DNA of 64,000 bases from Synechococcus sp. MIT S9220 (GTDB lineage: Bacteria > Cyanobacteriota > Cyanobacteriia > PCC-6307 > Cyanobiaceae), in the NCBI RefSeq assembly GCF_014304815.1, contig NZ_CP047958.1:2294001-2358000 (forward strand), given 5' to 3'. Below are positions 37,290 through 47,919 of this stretch, in pieces; position 1 is the stretch's first letter; the number at the start of each line of letters is the position of its first letter. Under the pieces are notes generated by a model. The model was not told the origin of the DNA. It saw only the letters and a list, made by a program, of their open reading frames with translations, and did not search any database. The position numbers and the translations under genes are program-made.

Positions 37290-37871
37290 TCAATCGCGAC
37301 GGCGACTAGAACGTGGCAAGGGACGTCGGGATGACGACCGAGAGGTTGGCGATGAGGCTGTCGGAGAAGAAGCTGTTGGCGAAGAACCAGAATCTGTCAA
37401 GGCATCACGATTGGCGGATCGCTTCCATCGCTCCACTCGGAAACTGTCATCTTCTGGCCAGACATCATCTTCGCCGGACGGACTCGCAGGCGATGTCGAG
37501 GTCACTGGCGGAGGCAACACCGGCTGGCGGCGGGAGAGCGCCTGGAGTGGCCGTTTACGTCTTGAAGGCGTTGATTGATCAACCGTTGGTGAAACGTTTG
37601 CAGGCTTAGGGCGTGCGGACTGCCAACTCTGCGAACGCTCAGACACCTCACGCCAGTCATCCTCTTCATCCAATAGCCAGTCGATTCGGTCACCAACCCA
37701 ACGACCCATCGCATCCAAGCGGGAAGCGCCATCCAGGCGATCCAAACTGCGTCGCCCCGGCCTGGCTCCGGAGACACCATCCACGAGCTGACGTCCGGTA
37801 TCCAACCAGCGGTCAAGCCGCCGGTCGAAGGGATCAGGACTGCGCTGCGAGCGTTGTCGACGTGAATCCAT
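37290..37871 (-). CDS. Basic, low-complexity hypothetical protein
   Basis: The 193-residue protein is rich in Arg, Ser, Asp and Pro. The N-terminal half looks structured (FDRRLDRWLDTGRQLVDGVS, MGRWVGDRIDWLLDEEDDWR). The C-terminal half is low complexity, with a short PTASSPTASSPTS repeat and a tail of SSRRPLPRSSRRRD that could bind nucleic acid or acidic surfaces. No named family. It is the last of three closely spaced minus-strand genes (SprT-like, a 31-residue ORF, this one), with 9 bp separating it from the small ORF. Confidence 0.65.
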   Translation of the reverse strand: MDSRRQRSQRSPDPFDRRLDRWLDTGRQLVDGVSGARPGRRSLDRLDGASRLDAMGRWVGDRIDWLLDEEDDWREVSERSQSWQSARPKPANVSPTVDQSTPSRRKRPLQALSRRQPVLPPPVTSTSPASPSGEDDVWPEDDSFRVERWKRSANRDALTDSGSSPTASSPTASSPTSRSSSRRPLPRSSRRRD

Positions 37872-37880
37872 GCACCGACG

Positions 37881-37976
37881 TTACCGACGTCTGTGCTGCA
37901 ACCAACGCTCCCGTTGCAGACCAATCAGCACGATCGAAACACCGCCTGCCTCCAACACCCAGAGAAAAACCTCCAT
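37881..37976 (-). CDS. Possible 31-residue membrane peptide
   Basis: A short frame runs from ATG 37976 to the TAA at 37881-37883. Its product MEVFLWVLEAGGVSIVLIGL is hydrophobic, followed by a strongly basic tail, like small single-pass membrane peptides. It fits exactly between the SprT-like gene (5 bp away) and the downstream gene (9 bp away). There is no strong ribosome site, and a longer in-frame opening exists only by overlapping the SprT gene. Real or not, it is the only coding possibility in this gap. Confidence 0.4.
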   Translation of the reverse strand: MEVFLWVLEAGGVSIVLIGLQRERWLQHRRR

Positions 37977-37981
37977 TCCGC

Positions 37982-38530
37982 TCAGCTCAGCTCCGCTGCT
38001 GGTTCGTAGCGAAGCAGACAACTGGAATTCCAGCGACCCCCATGAAGCCGATCGCAGCACAATCGACAGGCCGCCTGACGCATCCTGCGGCGATACGGAG
38101 TCTGGTGCCCGCATTGAGGACAGATCGCAATCCAGCGCGGAGAGCTCTGCGGCACAGGGAAGCGGTGGCGCACGCTGACCTCAAATCGTGTCTGAGCAGC
38201 GTTGATGGTCTCCATGCGATGCCGAAAGCAGGGTCCATGCCCCTCCTCGCGCTTCAGCACGAGGTCCACCCAGGCATGGATCATCTCGTGACAGAGGGTG
38301 CTTTCAGTGGCCTCTCTCGGTAGAGGGTCCAGTAAGGGTTTGGACAACACAATTTCACGCCCGAAGGGTGGCGCGACAGCAGGTCCTCGCCGGTAGAGAC
38401 CGGCCGTACGACGCAAGCGACCATCACTCCAACGCAACGCCAGCAAGGGTTGATGTCCTTGGCAGAGAGCTCCCTCGAAATGCTCCCGATTCAGGCGATG
38501 AAACAGAGGGAGCAGCGGCTCGAGCGGCAT
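37982..38530 (-). CDS. SprT-like zinc-dependent protein
   Basis: The 182-residue protein has the SprT-like metallopeptidase core with HEMIHAW (two zinc His and the catalytic Glu) and a third His supplied later (GHGPCFRHRM). Two CxxC pairs near the C-terminus (ICPQCGHQTPY and CRLCCD) form a zinc ribbon typical of SprT. A role in cleaving DNA-bound proteins is known for eukaryotic relatives but not shown in bacteria. I start at ATG 38530 (MPLEPLLPLFHRLNREHFEG) rather than the upstream 38605. The divergent gene begins about 90 bp away. Confidence 0.85.
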   Translation of the reverse strand: MPLEPLLPLFHRLNREHFEGALCQGHQPLLALRWSDGRLRRTAGLYRRGPAVAPPFGREIVLSKPLLDPLPREATESTLCHEMIHAWVDLVLKREEGHGPCFRHRMETINAAQTRFEVSVRHRFPVPQSSPRWIAICPQCGHQTPYRRRMRQAACRLCCDRLHGGRWNSSCLLRYEPAAELS

Positions 38531-38622
38531 GAGTGGCGGTGGCCTTGAACAACATCGTCGGCCCAGTCTGCCTCCATCCAGCGGTCCGTCAGTCAGACTC
38601 TGCACTCACTTGGAATCAGCTG

Positions 38623-39042
38623 ATGGATCTGGGTCTGGTGCGGGAGATCGGGAGCAAGGCCCTCCTGGCCGGGGGTGGTGCCCTGCTTCTTTATTGGACG
38701 ATCACCGCCGTGAAGCTGGTGCTCAGCGCCCGCGGCATCAACCCGCTGATCAAGCAATTTTTCACTCAGGTGGCGGCAGGCCGTGTGGATGCGGCCTATC
38801 TGCTCACCACCAAGTCGTACCGGCAGCACGTCAACCGACAGCAATTCATTCGCTTCCTTGCAGGCCTAAAGCTCAACCGCTTTCGCAACCTCAAATCCGG
38901 TCGGCCACGTTTACAGGAGGGCAGCATGATCCTCACTGTGAAGCTGATCGCGGAAAACAAGGAAGAGATGCCCCTCGACTTCACCTTCACCAAGGTGGAA
39001 GACACCTGGAAAATCGAGCGGATCGCCACCATCAAGAGCTAA
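38623..39042 (+). CDS. Membrane-anchored protein, NTF2-like/DUF4864-like
   Basis: The 139-residue product has an N-terminal membrane anchor (SKALLAGGGALLLYWTITAV) followed by a small globular domain resembling the NTF2-like/DUF4864 fold: IKQFFTQVAAGRVDAAYLLT, then beta strands MILTVKLIAENKEEMPLDFT and DTWKIERIATIKS. The ligand or partner is unknown. I use ATG 38623 although the frame opens at GTG 38533, because MDLGLVREIGSK better suits a membrane N-terminus. It ends 12 bp before ligA and may be co-transcribed with it. Confidence 0.7.
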   Translation: MDLGLVREIGSKALLAGGGALLLYWTITAVKLVLSARGINPLIKQFFTQVAAGRVDAAYLLTTKSYRQHVNRQQFIRFLAGLKLNRFRNLKSGRPRLQEGSMILTVKLIAENKEEMPLDFTFTKVEDTWKIERIATIKS

Positions 39043-41154
<2,112 letters not shown>

Positions 41155-41163
41155 AAATCGTGG

Positions 41164-41190
41164 CCCGTGATCAATACATCCGATCACGGG
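41164..41190 (+). terminator. 9-bp hairpin after ligA (weak terminator)
   Basis: A perfect 9-bp inverted repeat CCCGTGATC / GATCACGGG (41164-41172, 41182-41190) with a 9-nt loop starts 9 bp after the ligA stop. It is followed by TTGTGATG rather than a clean T-run, so it may terminate or stabilise the transcript only partly. Confidence 0.5.
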
Positions 41191-41239
41191 TTGTGATGAC
41201 GGAGACTGAACAGGCCGTCATGTTCAACACCTAGCCCGA

Positions 41240-42367
41240 TTGGACTCCTCATCTCCCTTTGGAAGCTTTCTGAACAATCTGTCCGGTGAATGGCAGATCA
41301 ACCTCGAAAGCCGGATCCCACGCAAGGAGCTTTACGAGGCCCGAATCGCTTCATCGAAACCCTCACTCGGTTTTTTCGTGCTGCTGCTGTGCGCAGCGGT
41401 GATCGCCACGCTGGGACTGATCTCCAACAGCGCCGCAGTAGTGATCGGAGCGATGATCGTGGCACCGCTGATGGACCCAATCCTCAGCCTCGCTTTTGCA
41501 CTCTCGATCAGCAACAACAAGCTGGCAAAGCGCTCGCTGCTGACGGTGGTGATCGGCGTGCTCACCGTGGTTGCCACCTCAGCATTGCTGGCATCACTGC
41601 TGGATGTGAGTGAAGTGAATCGAGAGATGACCTCCCGCACAGCTCCCAACCTGATCGACCTGGGCATAGCTGTAGCGGCGGCTGTGGCCGGATCATTCAG
41701 CATGACCCGTGAACGGCTCTCCAATTCACTGGCCGGAGTCGCAGTCGCCGTGGCGCTGGTTCCACCGCTGTGCGTCTGCGGTATCGGCCTGAGCATGGGC
41801 AAAGAGGTGGTGGCAGTGTTTGGTCGCGGCACCGTGGCCGGCATCACCAATCAGATTTCCGAAGGCTCCTTCCTGTTGTTCCTCGCCAACCTGATCGGAA
41901 TCACGGTGGCGAGCCTGTTCGTCTTCCTTGTGCAGCGCTACGGAAGCCTTGTTCATTGCTGGCGAAATCTTTTGCTTTGGTTGGGTCTGCTTGGACTGTT
42001 ATGCATTCCACTGTCCTCCGCGCTGCACGATTTCAGCATCAAGCAGGAGATTGAAAGTAAGTTCGATGCTTTTAAAGCAGGGCAGGTCCGTGAGCTCAAA
42101 GTCACCAGCGATAACCCCTATCTCTGGCAAAGAGTACGGATGCTGTTCAGCAACGTTCGCGTAAGTAACAACAATGCCACTGTGGATTTGGTCTTCAGCG
42201 CACCTAAAGGGGTGCTTACAGAAGACTTAGCCAACAATCTTTCTGCAGCCCTTGTGAAGAGAGGGAAAGAAGATCTTGGCCTTGAGGACATCAATGTAAC
42301 GATCAGCGTGATACCAAATCAGATCAATAAATACAGCGACACATCATCGCCGCCACAAACGCAATGA
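41240..42367 (+). CDS. DUF389 (TIGR00341-type) membrane protein
   Basis: The 375-residue integral-membrane protein belongs to the DUF389 family. The signature lies early: FFVLLLCAAVIATLGLISNS, AVVIGAMIVAPLMDPILSLA and VAVALVPPLCVCGIGLSMG. It has about six membrane segments in residues 40-270. The C-terminal ~110 residues form a soluble domain (VRELKVTSDNPYLWQRVRML and NNATVDLVFSAPKG). Biochemical function is not established for the family. The start is TTG 41240. Its stop overlaps the next small gene (ATGA, 42364-42367). Confidence 0.88.
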   Translation: MDSSSPFGSFLNNLSGEWQINLESRIPRKELYEARIASSKPSLGFFVLLLCAAVIATLGLISNSAAVVIGAMIVAPLMDPILSLAFALSISNNKLAKRSLLTVVIGVLTVVATSALLASLLDVSEVNREMTSRTAPNLIDLGIAVAAAVAGSFSMTRERLSNSLAGVAVAVALVPPLCVCGIGLSMGKEVVAVFGRGTVAGITNQISEGSFLLFLANLIGITVASLFVFLVQRYGSLVHCWRNLLLWLGLLGLLCIPLSSALHDFSIKQEIESKFDAFKAGQVRELKVTSDNPYLWQRVRMLFSNVRVSNNNATVDLVFSAPKGVLTEDLANNLSAALVKRGKEDLGLEDINVTISVIPNQINKYSDTSSPPQTQ

Positions 42368-42552
42368 ACCACGCAGAAAGAAATCGTCTAATTGTCTTCC
42401 GCTGGATCAAAACACAGTGCGGTCGTGCCAAATATGACGACCTCAGCAGCCGCAGCGGATTCACATCCAAAGCCCGGCTGGGTTGGTTTGTTGTGATCGC
42501 CGCTCTGCGTGACTGGCGATTGCCTGATCCCGATCAGAGCTCAGGATCCTGA
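42364..42552 (+). CDS. Small basic hypothetical protein
   Basis: The 62-residue product is basic and aromatic (LIVFRWIKTQCGRAKYDDLS, ARLGWFVVIAALRDWRLPDP). A middle stretch, about residues 38-48, is moderately hydrophobic. No family was recognised. The ATGA overlap with the DUF389 gene suggests coupled expression and is the main support. The final 19 bp overlap the convergent TVP38-type gene. Confidence 0.5.
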   Translation: MNHAERNRLIVFRWIKTQCGRAKYDDLSSRSGFTSKARLGWFVVIAALRDWRLPDPDQSSGS

Positions 42553-43175
42553 ACCTCCGCGCTTGCTTCCTGAAGGGCTTTGCGAGCGGAGCGTCCCACC
42601 AGCCACACCACTGCAACCGTGGCCAGCACCCCCACGACACGAAGCACCCAGGCCTGCGCGGAGGTCTCTCCAGCCAGCACCTCACCAAACCTTGCTGCGC
42701 TGCCGGCCAGGGCGCCGAGAGCGCAGAACAAAATCGTGCCGGGAATGATCCCGATTAAGCCGAGGTTGTAGTCCCGCAGACTCACCTCACTCAATCCGTA
42801 AGCCAGGTTCAGCAAAGAGAATGGGAAAGCGGGTGAGAGGCGCGTCAGCAACACCAAGCGAAACCCCTCCCGACTGACGGCCTTCTCAATCGCCAACAAC
42901 TTCGGGAAACGACTCAAGCGCTGCTGCGCCCAGCCCCTGAGCCAGTGCCGACCAAGCAGGAATGCAGTCTCCGCTCCAAGTGTTGCCCCAGCGAACACAA
43001 TCAGGCTTCCCAACCAGGGGCCATACAACGCGCCCGCCAACATCGATGCCCAGATCCCCGGCAGCAGCAGGGTCACCCACGTGGCGTAAAGCGGAATGAA
43101 CAGCAGGGCACCTGCAGGCGACTCCAGCCAGGCCAAAAGAGCGTCGGTGTCAATCAGCTGAACGATTGCTTCCAT
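42534..43175 (-). CDS. TVP38/TMEM64 (DedA-related) membrane protein
   Basis: The 213-residue membrane protein has the VTT/DedA-like core: the re-entrant motif GALYGPWLGSLIVFAGATLG with ETAFLLGRHWLRGWA, then RLSPAFPFSLLNLAYGLSEV and GLIGIIPGTILFCALGALAG. Family members are linked to lipid scrambling and membrane homeostasis. About five membrane segments are visible. It starts at ATG 43175 and is divergent from the solute-binding-protein gene at 43315 with a 139-bp shared upstream region. Confidence 0.9.
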   Translation of the reverse strand: MEAIVQLIDTDALLAWLESPAGALLFIPLYATWVTLLLPGIWASMLAGALYGPWLGSLIVFAGATLGAETAFLLGRHWLRGWAQQRLSRFPKLLAIEKAVSREGFRLVLLTRLSPAFPFSLLNLAYGLSEVSLRDYNLGLIGIIPGTILFCALGALAGSAARFGEVLAGETSAQAWVLRVVGVLATVAVVWLVGRSARKALQEASAEVQDPEL

Positions 43176-43314
43176 CCTTCATCCATCGGTGCCATCACTG
43201 TTCCTAGGACTGCAACAACAACAGAACCGCACCACACTGACCCAGGCAACCAGTGAGATCAGAACACTGACCCAACCCTTGTCAGGCTTAGCGTCGAAGC
43301 CCTGAAAGGAAGAC

Positions 43315-44598
43315 TTGCAGGCTGCTGTGCAACATCATTGTCACCGGGCACCACTGATCCGAAAGCGCTTGCTGTTGGTGGGGCTTCTCTGCACAGCTGG
43401 GCTACTGAGCTCTTGCAGCAGCAGCGGTCGAACACCGATCAAAATGCTGCGGGTGGCCCGCATCATGCCCACCGATGAAACAGTCACCCCGGCTGACAGC
43501 TCTAGGGACCGGAAACGTCTGCGCAGCTTTCAGACCAATCTTGGGGATGTGGTCCCAGGCTTGCGTATCCAACCCGCTCTCTATTCAGAATCTGTCGTCC
43601 AATCGGAACTGGCACGCCAGACCTCTAGCGGACTGGGTCCAGATCTGGTGATGGGCGATGCCCGCCTCATCCAGGAACTCTACGAAGCAAAGCTGCTGGA
43701 TCCGGTGCCCATCACACCAGAACAACGCAACGCCATCGCACCAGGCTTACTGCAACGCGTCACCAACTCGCGTGGCGAAGTCACAGGTCTTCCGGTCTCC
43801 CAGCACCTCCAGCTCGCCTGTTACGACAAACGCAAACTCAAAGAGCCGCCGACAACGCTGGCACTGATGTCCAAACAAAGCGGTGAGGGTCAGGTGTTTG
43901 GCATCGCCCAGAGCGTTGAAGACCTCTACTGGAGCATGAGCGGGTTCAAAGCGGGCAACGCACTGGTGAGTTCCCTGCGAGGCCAACAACCCACTGCTCA
44001 ACAAAATCAGCGTTTGGTTCGCTGGCTGAGCTGGCTGCGGGATGCCAGCTATCAGCAGAACGTGATGTTCCTCAGGGATCAGGCCACCCTGCGCAGACAG
44101 TTGATTGATGGCCAACTGCACTGGATCAGCTGCTGGAGCTCACAGTTACCTCAACTGAGAGAAGCGATGAAAGACAATCTCGGCATGTCCCTTTTGCCCG
44201 CTGGCCCCGAAGCTCCGGGCACGCCCATCAGCAAACTCCAGGTGTGGGGTCTGGGGCGCAACTCCAGTCCACGCCAGCGGCAAACCGCTGAAGAGCTGAT
44301 GCAATTCATCGTTCAACCCTGGGCCCAGAAGACCTGGGCACTTCGTTTTCGCACCAACTACCCCGTGAATCCCGCAGCGGCCACAATCATCAACCGCCAG
44401 ATCCCTGGAATCAAGAATCTCTATATCTTCAAAGGTAAGGAAGACATCAAAGTTGGCGATGAAATTGTCGCTGCCATCGATTCAAATCCAAAACTTGCCA
44501 AAACCATTCAAAACATCATCAATGATGTGATCTTTGGGGCGAAAACTCCCGCCAACGCAGCTAAGCAACTGCAGACCGTTTTGAGGTCATCCTCATGA
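43315..44598 (+). CDS. Lipoprotein solute-binding protein (SBP family 1-like), channel-linked copy A
   Basis: The 427-residue lipoprotein has an n-region with IRKR, a hydrophobic stretch and a lipobox LLSSC with C34. The mature part looks like a family-1 extracellular solute-binding protein: SGLGPDLVMGDARLIQELYE, VTGLPVSQHLQLACYDKRKL and NLGMSLLPAGPEAPGTPISK. It is clearly paralogous to the 52673 gene (shared NSSPRQRxxA block). No ABC permease or ATPase of an importer is adjacent; instead its stop overlaps an MscS channel gene by 4 nt. Compared with copy B it has a ~60-residue C-terminal extension. The start is TTG 43315, preceded by GAAAGGA. The ligand is unknown. Confidence 0.82.
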   Translation: MQAAVQHHCHRAPLIRKRLLLVGLLCTAGLLSSCSSSGRTPIKMLRVARIMPTDETVTPADSSRDRKRLRSFQTNLGDVVPGLRIQPALYSESVVQSELARQTSSGLGPDLVMGDARLIQELYEAKLLDPVPITPEQRNAIAPGLLQRVTNSRGEVTGLPVSQHLQLACYDKRKLKEPPTTLALMSKQSGEGQVFGIAQSVEDLYWSMSGFKAGNALVSSLRGQQPTAQQNQRLVRWLSWLRDASYQQNVMFLRDQATLRRQLIDGQLHWISCWSSQLPQLREAMKDNLGMSLLPAGPEAPGTPISKLQVWGLGRNSSPRQRQTAEELMQFIVQPWAQKTWALRFRTNYPVNPAAATIINRQIPGIKNLYIFKGKEDIKVGDEIVAAIDSNPKLAKTIQNIINDVIFGAKTPANAAKQLQTVLRSSS

Positions 44599-45977
44599 TG
44601 CTCACCTTCTCCAATCTTCTGATCACGGTGGCTCCAGGAGACATCCTGGTCGAAATGCTCAGTTGGCTGTCGTTTGTGGAGCGCTGGCCTGTTCTGATTC
44701 AGTTAATCCTGGTGCTAGTTGTGCTCCTAATTGCGCGTACACGCAGCATCCTTCTTAGGCGCAACCAACATCTCCAGCGCCTTCTCAACCGAGCAGGCCT
44801 ACATCAACGCTTACCGGATTCAATCCGCGTGCTGTTGGGGCCCGCTCTGGTGCTTTTGATCGCAGAAGTCTTCGCACTCGTACAAGTTCCCTACGGACTG
44901 CTGCGTTACTTCGGACTGCTCTGGCTGGGCTGGAATCTATTCACTCCCTTGAAAGTGTTGGTGGAAAAAACCAATCCTCGCTTTCCAATCGGAGAAGTGG
45001 AAACAAGCCTGTTCAAACCGATCTATGTCTTCGCAGCCACGTTGTCGCTGCTGAGCTTGCTTGGTAGTAGGGAAAATTTGGCGAGAATTGGGGTCGCCAA
45101 TCTCTTCGGAGTTGAGATGTCGCTCGGCAAAATGTATACGGCCGTTGTGGCGATCTACCTAATCGTGACCATTGCCTCCAGGCCTGCAGCACTGATGGCC
45201 TGGCTCAGCGGAGTGATCTTTGGAGTCAAGAAAAACAATCAGCGCGGTCTGGAGTTGTTGTTCCGATACAGCGTGATCGGCATCGGCATCACCGGTGTGG
45301 CCTATTACATCGGCATCGACGGCACTGCCTTTATCGCAATCGCAGGTGGATTGTCAGTAGGAATTGGTTTTGGTACCAAGGAAATCATCTCCAACTTCAT
45401 CAGCAGCATCTGGCTGCTCTTCGAAGGATCAGTCCGACCTGGGGAGATCCTGATGATCAATGGTGATCCCTGCACGGTACGGAAACTGGGTTTGCGCGCC
45501 ACACAATTGAGGCGAGGTCGTGATGGCGCCGAACTGCTAATTCCCAATCAGAATTTTTTCACCCAGGAGGCCGCTTCTTATACAGCGACTGAAACCTCAA
45601 GGCGCGACAGCGTATTTGTGAGTGCCGCCTATCAACACGACCCCGAAATGATCATCGACATGCTGTTGGAGATCGCGGCAGAGCATTCCAAAGTGAAGAC
45701 GTATCCGCCTGCAGCGGCATTTGTCATTGAATTCGCAGACTCCTCGATCAACTACAAAATGTCATTCTGGGTCTCAAACCCCCTCGATGCCTTCAACGTG
45801 GGTAGTGATCTTCGTCGTGCGATCTGGAAGCGCTTCGAGAAAGACAACATCAGTATTCCCTTCCCTCAGCGTCAGATCTACCCAATGGAATGGCCTCCAA
45901 GCACAAGCCAAAGCCTCAAGCCCCAGCTGCAAGCGGAGCAGGTGATTAACCAGGACACTCCAGACGACGTGAGCTAG
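44595..45977 (+). CDS. MscS-family mechanosensitive channel, SBP-linked copy A
   Basis: The 460-residue channel protein has about seven hydrophobic segments; the pore helix and loop are in AFIAIAGGLSVGIGFGTKEI, followed by the MscS beta domain (LLFEGSVRPGEILMINGDPC, KLGLRATQLRRGRDGAELLI ending PNQ) and an alpha/beta C-terminus. The pattern is closest to the MscK/YjeP-type MscS core but without their large periplasmic N-terminal domain. It should open under membrane tension to release small solutes. The ATG 44595 overlaps the lipoprotein gene stop (ATGA). It is paralogous to 53905 and is followed after 25 bp by a third channel gene. Confidence 0.9.
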   Translation: MMLTFSNLLITVAPGDILVEMLSWLSFVERWPVLIQLILVLVVLLIARTRSILLRRNQHLQRLLNRAGLHQRLPDSIRVLLGPALVLLIAEVFALVQVPYGLLRYFGLLWLGWNLFTPLKVLVEKTNPRFPIGEVETSLFKPIYVFAATLSLLSLLGSRENLARIGVANLFGVEMSLGKMYTAVVAIYLIVTIASRPAALMAWLSGVIFGVKKNNQRGLELLFRYSVIGIGITGVAYYIGIDGTAFIAIAGGLSVGIGFGTKEIISNFISSIWLLFEGSVRPGEILMINGDPCTVRKLGLRATQLRRGRDGAELLIPNQNFFTQEAASYTATETSRRDSVFVSAAYQHDPEMIIDMLLEIAAEHSKVKTYPPAAAFVIEFADSSINYKMSFWVSNPLDAFNVGSDLRRAIWKRFEKDNISIPFPQRQIYPMEWPPSTSQSLKPQLQAEQVINQDTPDDVS

Positions 45978-46002
45978 GTTCGCGACAGCGAAGCAGGGTC
46001 GC

Positions 46003-47112
46003 GTGACTCAGTCTCATTTGGCCGCGAAGTTACACCTCCAGTTCCTGCAAACCAACCTCGGATTACTGGTTGGAACCCTGGCTCTTCTCGGTGCCTGGGT
46101 AACACTTCAGATGTTGAGCCGCCATGGACGCAACATGGGCAGCCATCTCGCAGCAGCCCTGCGGCGCCCTGTTCTGTTCGGACTTGGCGTTTCTCTCTAT
46201 GCCAGCTGGATCATCCATCAACTGAACAAAGAGCTTGGACTCGGGCTAGTCGCTCAGTCTCAAGTGAACAAAATCTCCACAACTCTGGTGATCGCCAGCA
46301 TCACCTGGGCAGTGATGAATATCGGCCAAACCGTGGTGCGATCTGCATCGATGAGGCGATGGATTCGAATCGAGGACCAGCAGGATGAAGCCATGCTGAT
46401 CAACGTGATGAGCAGGCTTTACACTATTTTTGTGCTTCTTGTTGCGACCGCAGTTCTAATGGTGAACTTCGGAGTTCCGTCGGGAGCCATTGCCACGATG
46501 CTGGGCGGAGCAGGCATCGGCTTATCCTTCGCGACCCAACAAATCAGTCAGAACTTTCTCTCTGGCTTCATGCTGTTTTTCAACCGCCCATTCCGCGAAG
46601 GCGACTGGATCAACGCAAACAACCTGGAAGGGACGGTTGAAAACATTGGCTGGTACTACACCAGAATTCGTACTTTTGACCGCCGGCCCTTATATATACC
46701 GAATTCAGTCTTTGCAACAAACCCGATTGAAAATCCAGGCGAAATGTATAACCGCAGAATTCGCGCCAATATCAGTTTGCGCTATGAAGATTTAGGGAAG
46801 ATTGATGGCATTTCCAAAGAAGTTCGCAATCACCTTCGGCAACATCCAGACATTGATCAGAGCCAAAGCATTCTTGTGAACTTCAACGAATGGGATTCAT
46901 CGTCCATCAACATGATGGTTTATTGCTTCACCAAAACAACGGTATGGAAAGACTGGCTTGATATTCAACAATCCATTTTTCTTGATATTGCTGGCATTGT
47001 TCAACGCAGCGGCGCTGATTTTGCCTTTGACTGCACCACGCTGTATCCAGCACCAGGCTCCGATTCGAACACCCTCATCAATTCACTGAATCGAAGCAAC
47101 CCAACGTCATGA
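46003..47112 (+). CDS. MscS-family mechanosensitive channel (second subtype)
   Basis: The 369-residue channel has four or five hydrophobic segments, a pore-helix region VPSGAIATMLGGAGIGLSFA, and the MscS beta domain (NRPFREGDWINANNLEGTVE with YYTRIRTFDRRPLYIPNSVF). Its sequence differs clearly from the 44595 and 53905 channels and lies nearer the small general-type MscS proteins. It starts at GTG 46003, 25 bp after the preceding channel, so they are probably one operon. It has no lipoprotein partner of its own. Confidence 0.9.
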   Translation: MTQSHLAAKLHLQFLQTNLGLLVGTLALLGAWVTLQMLSRHGRNMGSHLAAALRRPVLFGLGVSLYASWIIHQLNKELGLGLVAQSQVNKISTTLVIASITWAVMNIGQTVVRSASMRRWIRIEDQQDEAMLINVMSRLYTIFVLLVATAVLMVNFGVPSGAIATMLGGAGIGLSFATQQISQNFLSGFMLFFNRPFREGDWINANNLEGTVENIGWYYTRIRTFDRRPLYIPNSVFATNPIENPGEMYNRRIRANISLRYEDLGKIDGISKEVRNHLRQHPDIDQSQSILVNFNEWDSSSINMMVYCFTKTTVWKDWLDIQQSIFLDIAGIVQRSGADFAFDCTTLYPAPGSDSNTLINSLNRSNPTS

Positions 47113-47129
47113 GAGCCGAATCCGCTCGG

Positions 47130-47918
47130 TTAGCTGGACGCCGAGGTGTAATGACGCAGTGCAAACAACCAAAAGCTCCGGGCAGCGGCAAAAAACACTG
47201 CTGACAAGACAACACCCAAGGCCAGCAAGGGGAGTGAAGCCCGACCAAGCAGCACCTCAGCAGGCACTGTGGTGAGAAACGCCACAGGAACCACCAAAGT
47301 GAACAGCAGCCTCAACGGCGCGGGATAAGCCTCAAGGGGATAGCGCCCAGACGCCAACACGGCCCGCAGCACTTCTGTGGCGTTCCAAGTCTTCACAAAC
47401 CAGATGCTGGTGGCAGCAATCAGAAACCACAGCGAATAAAGGATCACTGCGGCAACCAACAGCATCAGCAACACGGTGACCAGCACAGCTGGGGTCAACA
47501 CGACACCGGATTGGTGCGCGCCCCAAGCGGCCAGGCCTAGGCCCAGAACGACTTCAGACAGTCCCGCTGGAGCGAAGGTGCGCAGTGACACCCAGAACTG
47601 ACTGTCGATCGGTTTGAGCAGCACAAAATCAAGGTTGCCCTCACGCACATAGGTGACGATCGCTCCCAGGTTGGGCCTCAGCCAGGCGGTCGTCATACCG
47701 TCGAACACGGTGTAAAACCCCTGAACGATCAAAGCCTGGTTCCAGTTCCATCCCCCAAGCTCCCGGCCGGGACCAAAGAAAAGAGACAACAGCAACAGGC
47801 TGCCGCCGAGGCTGAGGACCACGGCCAGCAGCTCCACCACCACATTCAGCTGATATTCCAGCTGGGTGGCCAGAGCGGTGCCCCAGAAACGGCGCAAGGT
47901 TCGCCAGTAGCGCCCCAT
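47130..47918 (-). CDS. ABC-2 exporter permease (DUF990-like), second subunit
   Basis: The 262-residue membrane protein has six predicted membrane segments (for example LLAVVLSLGGSLLLLSLFFG and LLMLLVAAVILYSLWFLIAA). The periplasmic-side GNLDFVLLKPIDSQFWVSLR block is typical of the DUF990-type ABC-2 permeases found as pairs with an ATPase. I use ATG 47918 (MGRYWRTLRRFWGTAL); the longer frame to 48041 adds a Cys/Trp-rich leader inside the neighbouring gene. It lies 1 bp from the upstream permease gene. Substrate unknown. Confidence 0.88.
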   Translation of the reverse strand: MGRYWRTLRRFWGTALATQLEYQLNVVVELLAVVLSLGGSLLLLSLFFGPGRELGGWNWNQALIVQGFYTVFDGMTTAWLRPNLGAIVTYVREGNLDFVLLKPIDSQFWVSLRTFAPAGLSEVVLGLGLAAWGAHQSGVVLTPAVLVTVLLMLLVAAVILYSLWFLIAATSIWFVKTWNATEVLRAVLASGRYPLEAYPAPLRLLFTLVVPVAFLTTVPAEVLLGRASLPLLALGVVLSAVFFAAARSFWLFALRHYTSASS

Positions 47919-47919
47919 C

